Shown here: positions 1-7,055 of the stretch, piece by piece
Layout: every line of letters begins with the position of its first letter
How positions within the stretch are numbered: the first letter of the stretch is position 1
NCBI GenBank assembly: GCA_947497635.1
Contig: CANMHZ010000031.1
Location: 1-9,365, forward strand
Length of the DNA stretch: 9,365 bases
Source: Helicobacteraceae bacterium
Lineage (GTDB): Bacteria; Campylobacterota; Campylobacteria; Campylobacterales; Sulfurimonadaceae
Reading direction: 5' to 3'
The notes under the pieces: generated by a model
The model's database searches: none
What the model was told of the DNA's origin: nothing
Seen by the model: the letters and a program-made list of their open reading frames with translations, nothing else
Program-made: the position numbers and the translations under genes

Positions 1-1
1 C

Positions 2-682
2 GAAGCCGATCCCGTTATCTATGCGACCAACTCCGCCAACTCGTTTATCTCCGTTATGCAAAAACGGTTGGGGATCGATGGGGGTCATACCTACTCACTT
101 CTAAACGAAAAAGCAACTACAGGGGGAATCAAAGGGGGGTTAGAGCGAATGCTTTCCAAGGTCAAAGAGGGTGATTCTATCTATTTCTATTACAGCGGTC
201 ACGGTATCCCTGACCCTGTACAAGGAGAACCGTATATCCTCCCTAGAGATGTTATTGCTGATTATGTTGTAAGAGAAAAAGAACTAATGGCACGCTCCAT
301 CTATAAAAAGCTCTCTGATAGTAGTGCTTCTCGTATTATCGCTTTTGTCGATAGCTGTTACTCAGGACGTACCGATGGAGTTTCCAATATCAAAGGATCA
401 GCCGCAGGTCATTTCAAATCCAAGACAGTAGAGTTTGATAAAGAAAAAATGGCAGTCTTCACCGCAGGAACCAACGGACAGTTTTCCAATGCTTTTCCTG
501 AAAAAGGAAACCGCCTCTTTAGCTATTACCTCGTAAAAGCACTGGCAACCAAAGAAAACCTAGACCTCGACACCCTCTCAGCAGACGTATACGCCAACGT
601 CAAAGAAGAGAGTTTGAAGATGGGAGATATCAAACGCCAAGAACCTCAGATTGAGGGGAATAGGGGGATAGGATTGAGATGA
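2..682 (+). CDS. Caspase-like (peptidase C14) protein, 5' end outside the window
   Basis: Likely a clan CD cysteine protease of the bacterial caspase/metacaspase type. The reading frame is open from base 2, and homology-like sequence continues upstream of the first ATG (56). That ATG is therefore probably internal and the true start is missing. Counting from the Met at 56, the catalytic His is residue 49 in YYSGHG (codon 200-202). The catalytic Cys is residue 101 in FVDSCYSG (codon 356-358), preceded by the usual hydrophobic strand. The spacing and surrounding motifs (KEGDSIYFYYSGHG, later FTAGTNGQ and RLFSYYLVKAL) fit the p20-like domain of C14 proteins, so the dyad looks intact. Any signal peptide, WD40 or other N-terminal module cannot be seen. 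The stop overlaps the next start as ATGA (679-682), implying translational coupling. The substrate and role are unknown; caspase-like proteins occur in signalling, in cell death and in some anti-phage systems. Confidence 0.88.
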   Translation, partial: EADPVIYATNSANSFISVMQKRLGIDGGHTYSLLNEKATTGGIKGGLERMLSKVKEGDSIYFYYSGHGIPDPVQGEPYILPRDVIADYVVREKELMARSIYKKLSDSSASRIIAFVDSCYSGRTDGVSNIKGSAAGHFKSKTVEFDKEKMAVFTAGTNGQFSNAFPEKGNRLFSYYLVKALATKENLDLDTLSADVYANVKEESLKMGDIKRQEPQIEGNRGIGLR

Positions 683-2217
683 TGAAAAAACTCCCCATTG
701 GAATATCGACATTCAGTAAAATTATCGAAGGTAATTATCTTTATGTCGATAAAACAAAAATAGCGTTAGACTTAATCGACAATGGGCAATATTATTTCCT
801 CAGCCGTCCACGACGTTTCGGTAAATCTCTCTTTTTGGATACCCTTAAAACTATCTTTGATGGAGAGAAAGAAATTTTTAAAGATTTGTATATCTATGAT
901 AAATGGAATTTTAAGAAATATCCTGTTGTTCGTATTAGTTTTAATGATGGAGATTTTAAAACCAAAGAGAGCTTTAACCAAACGATTTATGAGATACTCA
1001 AAATAAATCAACGAGATTTGGGGATAAAGTGCGATACTGATTTATCACTTATTGGTTGTTTTCGGGAATTAATTTATAAAGCGTATGAAAAATACAACCA
1101 AAAAGTCGTTATTTTGGTTGATGAATACGATAAACCGATTTTGGATAATATTGAAAATAGAGAAATTGCCACCATTATGCGAGAAGAACTCAAAAACTTC
1201 TATTCAGTTATCAAAGGTGCGGATGAATACCTCAAATTCGTATTTATTACAGGGGTCAGTAAATTTTCAAAAGTCTCTCTCTTCTCAGGACTCAATAATA
1301 TCAACGATATTACCCTCGACAGCAACTACTCTACCATCTGTGGCTATACTCAAAATGATGTAGAAACATGTTTCGCTCAACATTTGGCAGGGCAAGATTT
1401 CGAAAAAATAAAGGTGTGGTATAACGGATATAAATGGCTGGGTGAAGGGGTTTATAATCCATTTGACATTCTCCTCTTTATCCAAAAAAATTATGAATAT
1501 CGAAATTACTGGTTTAGTACTGCAACCCCAACATTCTTACTTAAACTAATCGAAAAAAATAACTATTTTCTCCCCGATTTGGAAAACATTGTCAAAGATG
1601 AAAGGATGCTGAACAGTTTCGATGTGGATTATATTGAACTCGAAACATTGATGTGGCAGACGGGGTATTTGACGATTGATCGAACCCAAACGATATTGGA
1701 TACTATTTCCTATCATTTGACGATTCCCAACAAAGAGGTTCGAAGTTCACTCTTGGGAAGTGTGGCAGATTTTATGTCTAAAATTCATAGCCCTACTGCA
1801 ACGACAAATGGTATTTTAATCGCCCTAATAGAAGCCGATTTTCCCTCTTTTGAAAAATACCTTAAGTCCCTCTTCGCCGCTATCCCGTACAACAATTTTA
1901 CAGGTGTGAAACTATACGAATATGAGGGGTATTATGTCTCTGTTTTTTATGCCTACTTCAAAGCATTTGGTATTGAACTAATTGGGGAAGATGTGACGAA
2001 TAAAGGGCGCATAGATCTGACGATTAAAATTCCTAATGGGGCGATATATGTCATTGAGTTCAAAGTTGATGGGAAAGAGAATGCGTTAAACCAAATAAAA
2101 ACAATGAACTATCACGAAAAATATCTCAGTGAAAAGAGAGAACTCTATTTACTCGGCATTGCATTTGACAAAGAAAATCGAAATGTAAGTTTGGTGGAGT
2201 GGGAGAAAATAATCTAA
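679..2217 (+). CDS. AAA-ATPase-like / PD-(D/E)XK nuclease-like protein (DUF1703-type)
   Basis: A full-length 512-aa member of the widespread AAA-ATPase_like (PF09820) plus PDDEXK_9 (PF08011) family. The N-terminus LPIGISTFSKII with YVDKT is the family signature. A degenerate Walker A-like loop SRPRRFGKS spans residues 42-50. A Walker B-like strand VVILVDEYDKP spans 143-153. Further family blocks are FSKVSLFSGLNNIND (196-210), WYNGYKW (247-253) and YNPFDI (259 onward). The C-terminal nuclease-like fold has Asp446 in GRIDL and Glu460-x-Lys462 in IEFKVDG, so the D...ExK triad is present. The start is ATGATG at 679/682; either ATG is possible, and AGGA at 670-673 is the nearest weak ribosome site. 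The gene is coupled to the caspase-like gene by a 4-nt overlap. It is AT-rich: bases 841-900 hold 15 G/C of 60, against 28 of 60 in 5041-5100 of the pump gene. Family function is not established; these proteins are often multicopy and mobile-looking, so no role is asserted. Confidence 0.9.
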   Translation: MMKKLPIGISTFSKIIEGNYLYVDKTKIALDLIDNGQYYFLSRPRRFGKSLFLDTLKTIFDGEKEIFKDLYIYDKWNFKKYPVVRISFNDGDFKTKESFNQTIYEILKINQRDLGIKCDTDLSLIGCFRELIYKAYEKYNQKVVILVDEYDKPILDNIENREIATIMREELKNFYSVIKGADEYLKFVFITGVSKFSKVSLFSGLNNINDITLDSNYSTICGYTQNDVETCFAQHLAGQDFEKIKVWYNGYKWLGEGVYNPFDILLFIQKNYEYRNYWFSTATPTFLLKLIEKNNYFLPDLENIVKDERMLNSFDVDYIELETLMWQTGYLTIDRTQTILDTISYHLTIPNKEVRSSLLGSVADFMSKIHSPTATTNGILIALIEADFPSFEKYLKSLFAAIPYNNFTGVKLYEYEGYYVSVFYAYFKAFGIELIGEDVTNKGRIDLTIKIPNGAIYVIEFKVDGKENALNQIKTMNYHEKYLSEKRELYLLGIAFDKENRNVSLVEWEKII

Positions 2218-2261
2218 TTTCCCCTTCCCCCATCGCCTAAAATCCACCCCTACTAAGACTC

Positions 2262-2290
2262 TTGACATTTGAAGGTTCTAAAGCTACAAT
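2262..2290 (+). promoter_or_regulatory. Sigma-70-type promoter of the efflux operon
   Basis: A perfect -35 box TTGACA (2262-2267) is followed by exactly 17 nt and a TACAAT -10 box (2285-2290), one mismatch from TATAAT. It lies in the only intergenic gap, 42 nt upstream of the regulator's ATG. Transcription would be expected to begin near 2296-2298, just before the inverted repeat at 2300-2317. The match and spacing are seen directly; the start site is inferred. Confidence 0.85.
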
Positions 2291-2299
2291 TCGATCAAT

Positions 2300-2317
2300 T
2301 AGTTGCATAGTCAACTA
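2300..2317 (+). promoter_or_regulatory. Candidate MarR operator (inverted repeat)
   Basis: TAGTTG (2300-2305) and CAACTA (2312-2317) are perfect 6-bp inverted arms around a 6-nt spacer, CATAGT. The size and the TTG...CAA core are typical of sites bound by MarR-family dimers. The repeat sits at about +3 to +20 relative to the predicted start site, between the promoter and the regulator's ribosome binding site. Bound protein would block promoter escape, giving autorepression of the whole operon. Binding is inferred from position and symmetry. Confidence 0.7.
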
Positions 2318-2321
2318 TATT

Positions 2322-2326
2322 AGGAG
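2322..2326 (+). promoter_or_regulatory. Ribosome binding site of the MarR-type gene
   Basis: AGGAG lies 6 nt before ATG 2333. It is a strong Shine-Dalgarno match that fixes this start codon. Confidence 0.85.
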
Positions 2327-2332
2327 CTACTT

Positions 2333-2794
2333 ATGAATCGATGCGAATGCCCGACCGAGGAATCGTTAGGGTGTATGACCAACCTTTCTGCTATAGCGGC
2401 ACGCAACTATCTCACTCGCAAGCTCGCTCTTCATGGAATTGATATGACGATTGAGCAGTTTAAAGTAATGGTTGTGTTATGGAAAGAGGGAACCTCTACT
2501 CAACAAAACATTGCCGATTTTGTCGGTAAAGACAAAGCCAGTGTGACTCGTTTGATAGCAGGTCTGGAAAAACGCTCTCTTATTGCCCGTACGGCAGACG
2601 AGAATGATAAACGATGCAATCTCGTCACCCTTACCCCACAAGGGATCATCCTCGAAAAACCGACTATGGATGTTTTGGGTGAAGCGACCCATTATCTCCA
2701 CCGAGGTATCGATCCCCAAGAACTTGCCATTACCCTACGCGTCTTGAAACAAATGTGCCAAACCCTAAATTATTCTCCAAAGGAATCTGAATGA
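2333..2794 (+). CDS. MarR-family transcriptional regulator of the efflux operon
   Basis: A 153-aa protein of typical MarR length. The winged helix-turn-helix spans roughly residues 55-104: TQQNIADFVGKDKASVTRLI gives the HTH with its recognition helix near 67-80. RTADENDKRCNLVTLTPQG forms the wing, with the conserved D-x-x-D-K-R pattern. Flanking helices (about 15-50 and 108-145) would form the dimer interface. The N-terminus carries Cys4, Cys6 and Cys14, with further cysteines at 95 (in the wing) and 142. This is cysteine-rich for a MarR protein and hints at redox, electrophile or metal sensing, which is inference. AGGAG at 2322-2326 sets the start. As first gene of the operon, preceded by a fitting inverted repeat, it is most likely an autorepressor that controls the pump. 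Its stop overlaps the adaptor start by 4 nt (ATGA, 2791-2794). Confidence 0.93.
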   Translation: MNRCECPTEESLGCMTNLSAIAARNYLTRKLALHGIDMTIEQFKVMVVLWKEGTSTQQNIADFVGKDKASVTRLIAGLEKRSLIARTADENDKRCNLVTLTPQGIILEKPTMDVLGEATHYLHRGIDPQELAITLRVLKQMCQTLNYSPKESE

Positions 2795-3924
2795 ATCGTA
2801 TCACTACATTAACGTTATCCTCTATTTTAATTCTCGCCATCAGCGGGTGTGAACGCCCCAAAGCCAAAGGGATGGAAAAACCGCCCGAAGGCCCTGTCCC
2901 CGTCACCGTTACGGAAGTGAAATCAGGAAATTTCCCTGCCATTCTCGAAGCAACAGGGCAAACGCAAGCTTTTTATACCGTGCAAGTCTATGCGCGTGTA
3001 TCAGGATTTTTACAAAAACGTGCCTATACGGAAGGTCAGTTTGTCACCAAAGGGCAAACCCTCTTTACGATCGACCCATCTGATTTGAAAAATGCGTTGG
3101 AGAGTGCTAGAGCAGGGTATGAAGTGGCGAATGCGAACCATATCAATGCGAAAGCGGTGCTCAACCGTATCAAACCCTTAGCGCAAGCAAACGCCGCAAG
3201 TGCGCAAGACCTCGATGGTGCCATTGCCAATGAGCGTAACAGCGCAGCAGCTCTTTTGGGGGCGAAAGCATCGTTGGAGCAAGCGAAACTTAACCTTAGC
3301 TATACGACCATTAAAGCCCCTATTAGTGGATTCGTTGATAAATCGAAAATAGACATCGGAACCTATATCGCAGCGGGAGCGAACAGCCTCCTTACTACCG
3401 TCTATCAAAATGATCCGATTTATGTGAACTTTACCTTTAGTGAAAATGAGAAAATTGCTCGTCAAAATGCCATTGCAAGCGGACAATTAGTCGCCCCTAA
3501 AAATGGGGAGTATGAGGTTGAACTCACCTTGGGGGATGGGACAACATTAGTACGCAAAGGGAAAATCAATTTCGTCGCGCCGTTTATTGATCCGACAACA
3601 GGAACCATCAGCTACCGTGCCATCATCGACAACAGCGATCACAAACTCCTTCCAGGGCAATTCGTTCACGTAAAAGTCAAAGGGATGGAGTACAAAGATG
3701 CCCTTTATGTTCCTCAAAAAATCCTTATGACAGGAGAAAAAGGGAAATTTGTGTATGCCATCGAAGCGAATAATACCGTCACAGCAAAACCCGTTGTCGC
3801 ATCCCAATGGAGCGGTGAAAATGTCTTGATCGAAAGCGGTGTAAACGTTGGGGATAAAATTGCCGCCGATGGACTAGCTAAACTTCGACCGGGTGCGGAT
3901 ATTATTCCCCATGGACAAAAATAA
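2791..3924 (+). CDS. RND efflux periplasmic adaptor (membrane fusion lipoprotein)
   Basis: A 377-aa AcrA/MexA/CmeA-type adaptor linking the inner-membrane pump to the outer-membrane channel. The N-terminal signal is a lipoprotein signal with lipobox ISGC, giving lipidated Cys20. The first half of the biotinyl-lipoyl domain lies near residues 66-96 (VYARVSGFLQ, EGQFVTKGQTLFTIDP). An alanine-rich alpha-hairpin occupies about 97-165. The second lipoyl half is near 169-195 (YTTIKAPISGFVDKS, 171-185). The beta-barrel and membrane-proximal region follows to the C-terminus, including the conserved PGQFV at 288-292. Length and domain order are those of a complete adaptor. AAAGGA (2779-2784) precedes the start at 6-nt spacing. 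The stop and the pump start share one base (TAATG). Substrate range cannot be read from the sequence. Confidence 0.95.
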   Translation: MNRITTLTLSSILILAISGCERPKAKGMEKPPEGPVPVTVTEVKSGNFPAILEATGQTQAFYTVQVYARVSGFLQKRAYTEGQFVTKGQTLFTIDPSDLKNALESARAGYEVANANHINAKAVLNRIKPLAQANAASAQDLDGAIANERNSAAALLGAKASLEQAKLNLSYTTIKAPISGFVDKSKIDIGTYIAAGANSLLTTVYQNDPIYVNFTFSENEKIARQNAIASGQLVAPKNGEYEVELTLGDGTTLVRKGKINFVAPFIDPTTGTISYRAIIDNSDHKLLPGQFVHVKVKGMEYKDALYVPQKILMTGEKGKFVYAIEANNTVTAKPVVASQWSGENVLIESGVNVGDKIAADGLAKLRPGADIIPHGQK

Positions 3925-6900
3925 TGTTTAGTAAATATTTCATTAACCGACCTGTTTTATCGGCTGTTATTGCCTTGATGATTGTGATCTTGGGATTTGC
4001 GGCGATTAAAAGTCTCCCTATCTCACAGTTGCCCAACATCACCCCTCCGACGGTTGTCGTCAGTGCCCAATATCCGGGTGCCGATGCTCAAACCATCGCC
4101 AATACCATCCTTACACCGTTGGAGTCTCAAATCTCTGGAGCCGATGGGCTGATGTATATGAGCTCCAAAGCGGCAGCGCTTCCAGGGAGTGCAACCATTA
4201 CGTGTACCTTTAACATCGGTGTCAATCAGGATCTTGCCGCTGTGGATGTTCAAAACCGTATCAACTCGGTGATTGCACAGCTTCCTCAAAGCACTCGTGA
4301 TCTTGGAGTCTCTGTACAAAAAAAGACCTCTGACATTCTCTTACTCGTTGCCGTTACCTCACCCGATGAGAGTTTTGATTCGACGCAAATCAGTAACTAC
4401 ATCTCTGCGACGCTTCTCGATGAGATCAAAAAAATCCCGGGTGCAGGACGTTCTCAAATCTTCGGTCAGCGCGATTATTCAATGCGGGTATGGCTGAATC
4501 CTGACAAAATGGCATCATTAGGGGTGAGTTCAACGGAAGTTGCAGCCGCTATCAAAGACCAAAATCTCCAAGTCTCTCCAGGGCGTTTGGGGCAAGGTCC
4601 TACTAATGGTGAGCAAATGTGGACGATGCAACTCACCTCTAAAGGGCGATTTTCCACCCCCGAAGAGTTTCAGAACATTATTATCCGCTCCAAACCAGAT
4701 GGTTCAGCGTTGCGCCTCAAAGATGTTGCACGCGTAGAACTGGGAAGCCAAAACTACGAGTTTTTCGGACGGGTCAATGGCAAACCAGCGGCTATGATTG
4801 GGATTTTCGCTGATACCAATGCCAATGCCCTCGATACCTCTGCCGCTGTTGCTGCTAAAATGGAACAGCTCTCCAAGAAGTTTCCTAAAGGGATAGAGTA
4901 TTCGATTCCCTACGATACGACCGATTTTGTGAAAATATCCATTGAAGAGGTTCTCTTTACCCTCTTGGCTTCTATCGTTTTGGTAAGTTTGGTTATCTAT
5001 CTCTTTTTGCAAAGTTCTCGTGCGGCATTGATCCCTATCCTCTCGATTCCTATCTCCCTTACAGGGGCATTTATCGGGATGTATCTCCTAGGCTATTCGA
5101 TCAATACCCTTACCCTCTTCGGATTGGTTCTCGCCATTGGGATTGTTGTCGATGATGCCATTGTCGTTATCGAAAATATGGAGCGAATACTCCAACATGA
5201 GAAACTCTCCCCACGAGAAGCAGCGATCAAAGCGATGTCTCAAATATCAGGGCCTGTTGTCGCTATCGTCCTTGTAATGTGTGCCGTTTTCATCCCTGCT
5301 ACCTTTATGGGGGGGATGACAGGACAGCTCTACAAACAATTTGCCGCAACCATTGCCATCTCCGTCGTCTTTTCAGGCTTTATGGCATTGACATTCGCCC
5401 CTGCTATTGGTGCGTTGATCCTCAAGCACCACGAGGGGGAGCCTGCTCGATTCTTTCGTTGGTTTAACCGTGTTTTCGGCAAAATGACCGATAACTATGT
5501 TCGCCGTTCAGGATTTATGATCCGTAAATCGTTCATCTTTTTACTCATCTATCTCTCTACGTACTTCTTTATCGCCTTTTTTCATAAAACACTCCCGAGT
5601 GCCTTTTTACCAATGGAAGATCAGGGGTATTTTATCACCGCGATCAATCTCCCCGATGGGGCAACAGCAAACCGTACATTGGAAGTTGTCAAACAGGTGG
5701 AGAAAATTCTAAGCACCCAAGAGGGAGTTGCCAAATACACGGCTATCACAGGACTTAATGTCCTCACTTTCTCCCAAGAGCCCAATGCAGCAGTTATCTT
5801 TACCCGTCTCAAACCATGGGATGAACGCACCACCAAAGAGCTCAAAGTTTTTGGTATTTTAGGGACACTGGCTCCTAAACTGGGTGCGATCAAAGAGGCA
5901 AAAGTTTTCGCAATGCCCCCTCCCCCCATTCGAGGGATGGGACCATCGGATATGTTCAGCTTGCGTCTTCTTCAACCGGGAGATAACAATGTCAGCCGTC
6001 TTGCCGAAACAACGACTGCTTTTGTAGGAGAATTGAGTCATGAATCAAGTATCAAAAATGCGTTTAGTACGATGAACATCACGACTCCGACCCTCTCGGT
6101 CGAAGTTGATCGTGAAAAAGCAAAAATGTTGGGACTTTCAGTAGCGGAGATTTTTCAAACCCTCCAAGCAACTATAGGATCAATGTACATCAACCAATTC
6201 GATAAAAATGGGAAGACGTACTGGGTACAAATGCAATCCGATGCTGCGTATCGTAGTAAACCTGAGGATATTGGACGTGGTTGGGTACGCTCAAGCAGTG
6301 GTAAACTCATCCCCCTCTCCAGCGTTATCAAGGTCACGATGTCCAGTGCCCCAAGCTCTATCGAGCACTTTAACGGTGTTTTGAGTACGACGATCATGGG
6401 CGCACCAGCACCGGGGCACAGCTCAGGAGAGATCATTAAAGTCGTTGAAAATGCCGGAGATACCCTCTTACCCACCAGTGCGGCTTACGATTGGGATGGT
6501 TTGTATCTCCAAGAGAAACTCGTCGGCTCTAAAGCGTTGATTATTATGGCTTTTGCCCTTGTTATGGTCTATTTGATTTTGGCGGCTCTCTATGAACGTT
6601 GGACTCTTCCTATATCTATTATGTTGGCGGTTCCGTATGGTATTATGGGAGCCTATACCGTTGTCTGGCTCATCCCGTTCTTGAACAATAATGTCTTTTT
6701 CCAGATAGGGCTCCTCACCCTTATCGCCCTCTCGGCCAAAAACGCCATTTTGGTGGTCGAGTTTGCGGAAGAACAACGTCTGCACGGAAAAAATATCTAT
6801 GATGCGGCAATGGAGGCAGCACGTCTTCGGTATCGTCCGATGATGATGACTTCCTTCGCGTTCTTGGCAGGGATGTTACCGCTCATCTTTAGTTCTGGTG

Positions 6901-7055
6901 CAGGTTCTATGGGACGCTTTTCTATCGGTGTCGCAATGTTTGGGGGGATGTTAGCCGCAACCTTTATCGAACGGTACTTCATTCCGTTCCTATATTATTG
7001 GGTCTCAACCCTCAAAGAGAAAATTGCCCCCGAAAAAGGAGTTATCAATGAATAA
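3924..7055 (+). CDS. RND multidrug efflux transporter, HAE1 type (AcrB/MexB/CmeB-like)
   Basis: A 1043-aa inner-membrane proton antiporter, full length for the hydrophobe/amphiphile efflux subfamily. The N-terminus MFSKYFINRPVLSAV begins TM1 (about 10-28). TM2-6 lie near 340-500, TM7 near 535-552 and TM8-12 near 870-1030. Two large periplasmic porter/docking loops lie in between. The proton-relay residues are all present: Asp410-Asp411 in TM4 (IGIVVDDAIVVIENMER), Lys939 in TM10 (LSAKNAILVVEFAEE) and Arg971 (YRPMMMTS). They match AcrB D407, D408, K940 and R971. The porter segment equivalent to the AcrB switch loop reads VLTFSQEPN (613-621), without the glycines of AcrB. A Pro-rich stretch MPPPPIRGMG follows at 664-673. 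No good Shine-Dalgarno precedes the start, so translation is probably coupled to the adaptor through TAATG. The substrate is unknown; drugs, bile-like detergents or solvents are usual for the family. Confidence 0.97.
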   Translation: MFSKYFINRPVLSAVIALMIVILGFAAIKSLPISQLPNITPPTVVVSAQYPGADAQTIANTILTPLESQISGADGLMYMSSKAAALPGSATITCTFNIGVNQDLAAVDVQNRINSVIAQLPQSTRDLGVSVQKKTSDILLLVAVTSPDESFDSTQISNYISATLLDEIKKIPGAGRSQIFGQRDYSMRVWLNPDKMASLGVSSTEVAAAIKDQNLQVSPGRLGQGPTNGEQMWTMQLTSKGRFSTPEEFQNIIIRSKPDGSALRLKDVARVELGSQNYEFFGRVNGKPAAMIGIFADTNANALDTSAAVAAKMEQLSKKFPKGIEYSIPYDTTDFVKISIEEVLFTLLASIVLVSLVIYLFLQSSRAALIPILSIPISLTGAFIGMYLLGYSINTLTLFGLVLAIGIVVDDAIVVIENMERILQHEKLSPREAAIKAMSQISGPVVAIVLVMCAVFIPATFMGGMTGQLYKQFAATIAISVVFSGFMALTFAPAIGALILKHHEGEPARFFRWFNRVFGKMTDNYVRRSGFMIRKSFIFLLIYLSTYFFIAFFHKTLPSAFLPMEDQGYFITAINLPDGATANRTLEVVKQVEKILSTQEGVAKYTAITGLNVLTFSQEPNAAVIFTRLKPWDERTTKELKVFGILGTLAPKLGAIKEAKVFAMPPPPIRGMGPSDMFSLRLLQPGDNNVSRLAETTTAFVGELSHESSIKNAFSTMNITTPTLSVEVDREKAKMLGLSVAEIFQTLQATIGSMYINQFDKNGKTYWVQMQSDAAYRSKPEDIGRGWVRSSSGKLIPLSSVIKVTMSSAPSSIEHFNGVLSTTIMGAPAPGHSSGEIIKVVENAGDTLLPTSAAYDWDGLYLQEKLVGSKALIIMAFALVMVYLILAALYERWTLPISIMLAVPYGIMGAYTVVWLIPFLNNNVFFQIGLLTLIALSAKNAILVVEFAEEQRLHGKNIYDAAMEAARLRYRPMMMTSFAFLAGMLPLIFSSGAGSMGRFSIGVAMFGGMLAATFIERYFIPFLYYWVSTLKEKIAPEKGVINE
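7036..7041 (+). promoter_or_regulatory. Ribosome binding site deciding the outer-membrane factor start
   Basis: AAGGAG lies 6 nt before ATG 7048, inside the end of the pump gene. It supports ATG 7048 over the in-frame TTG at 7024, which would add eight residues before the lipoprotein signal. Confidence 0.85.

Noticed and set aside
56..58. ATG at 56 as the true start of the caspase-like gene.
   Set aside because: The frame stays open to the window edge with plausible protein sequence (VIYATNSANSF), and the visible protein is too short upstream of the catalytic His for a complete caspase fold.
2196..2236. Purine-rich GTGGGAGAAAAT followed by ATTTCCCCTTCCCCC, a possible terminator hairpin after the AAA-type gene.
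   Set aside because: The arms pair only with bulges and no T-tract follows, so it does not meet the look of an intrinsic terminator.
2285..2316. Possible divergent promoter on the reverse strand using TTGACT within the operator.
   Set aside because: At 17-nt spacing the -10 hexamer would be AATTGT, a poor match, and no reverse-strand gene lies upstream to be served.
4023..4319. Reverse-strand open frame inside the pump gene, along with similar ones elsewhere in the operon.
   Set aside because: It is antisense to strongly conserved coding sequence, has no ribosome site or recognisable domain, and looks like a compositional shadow.
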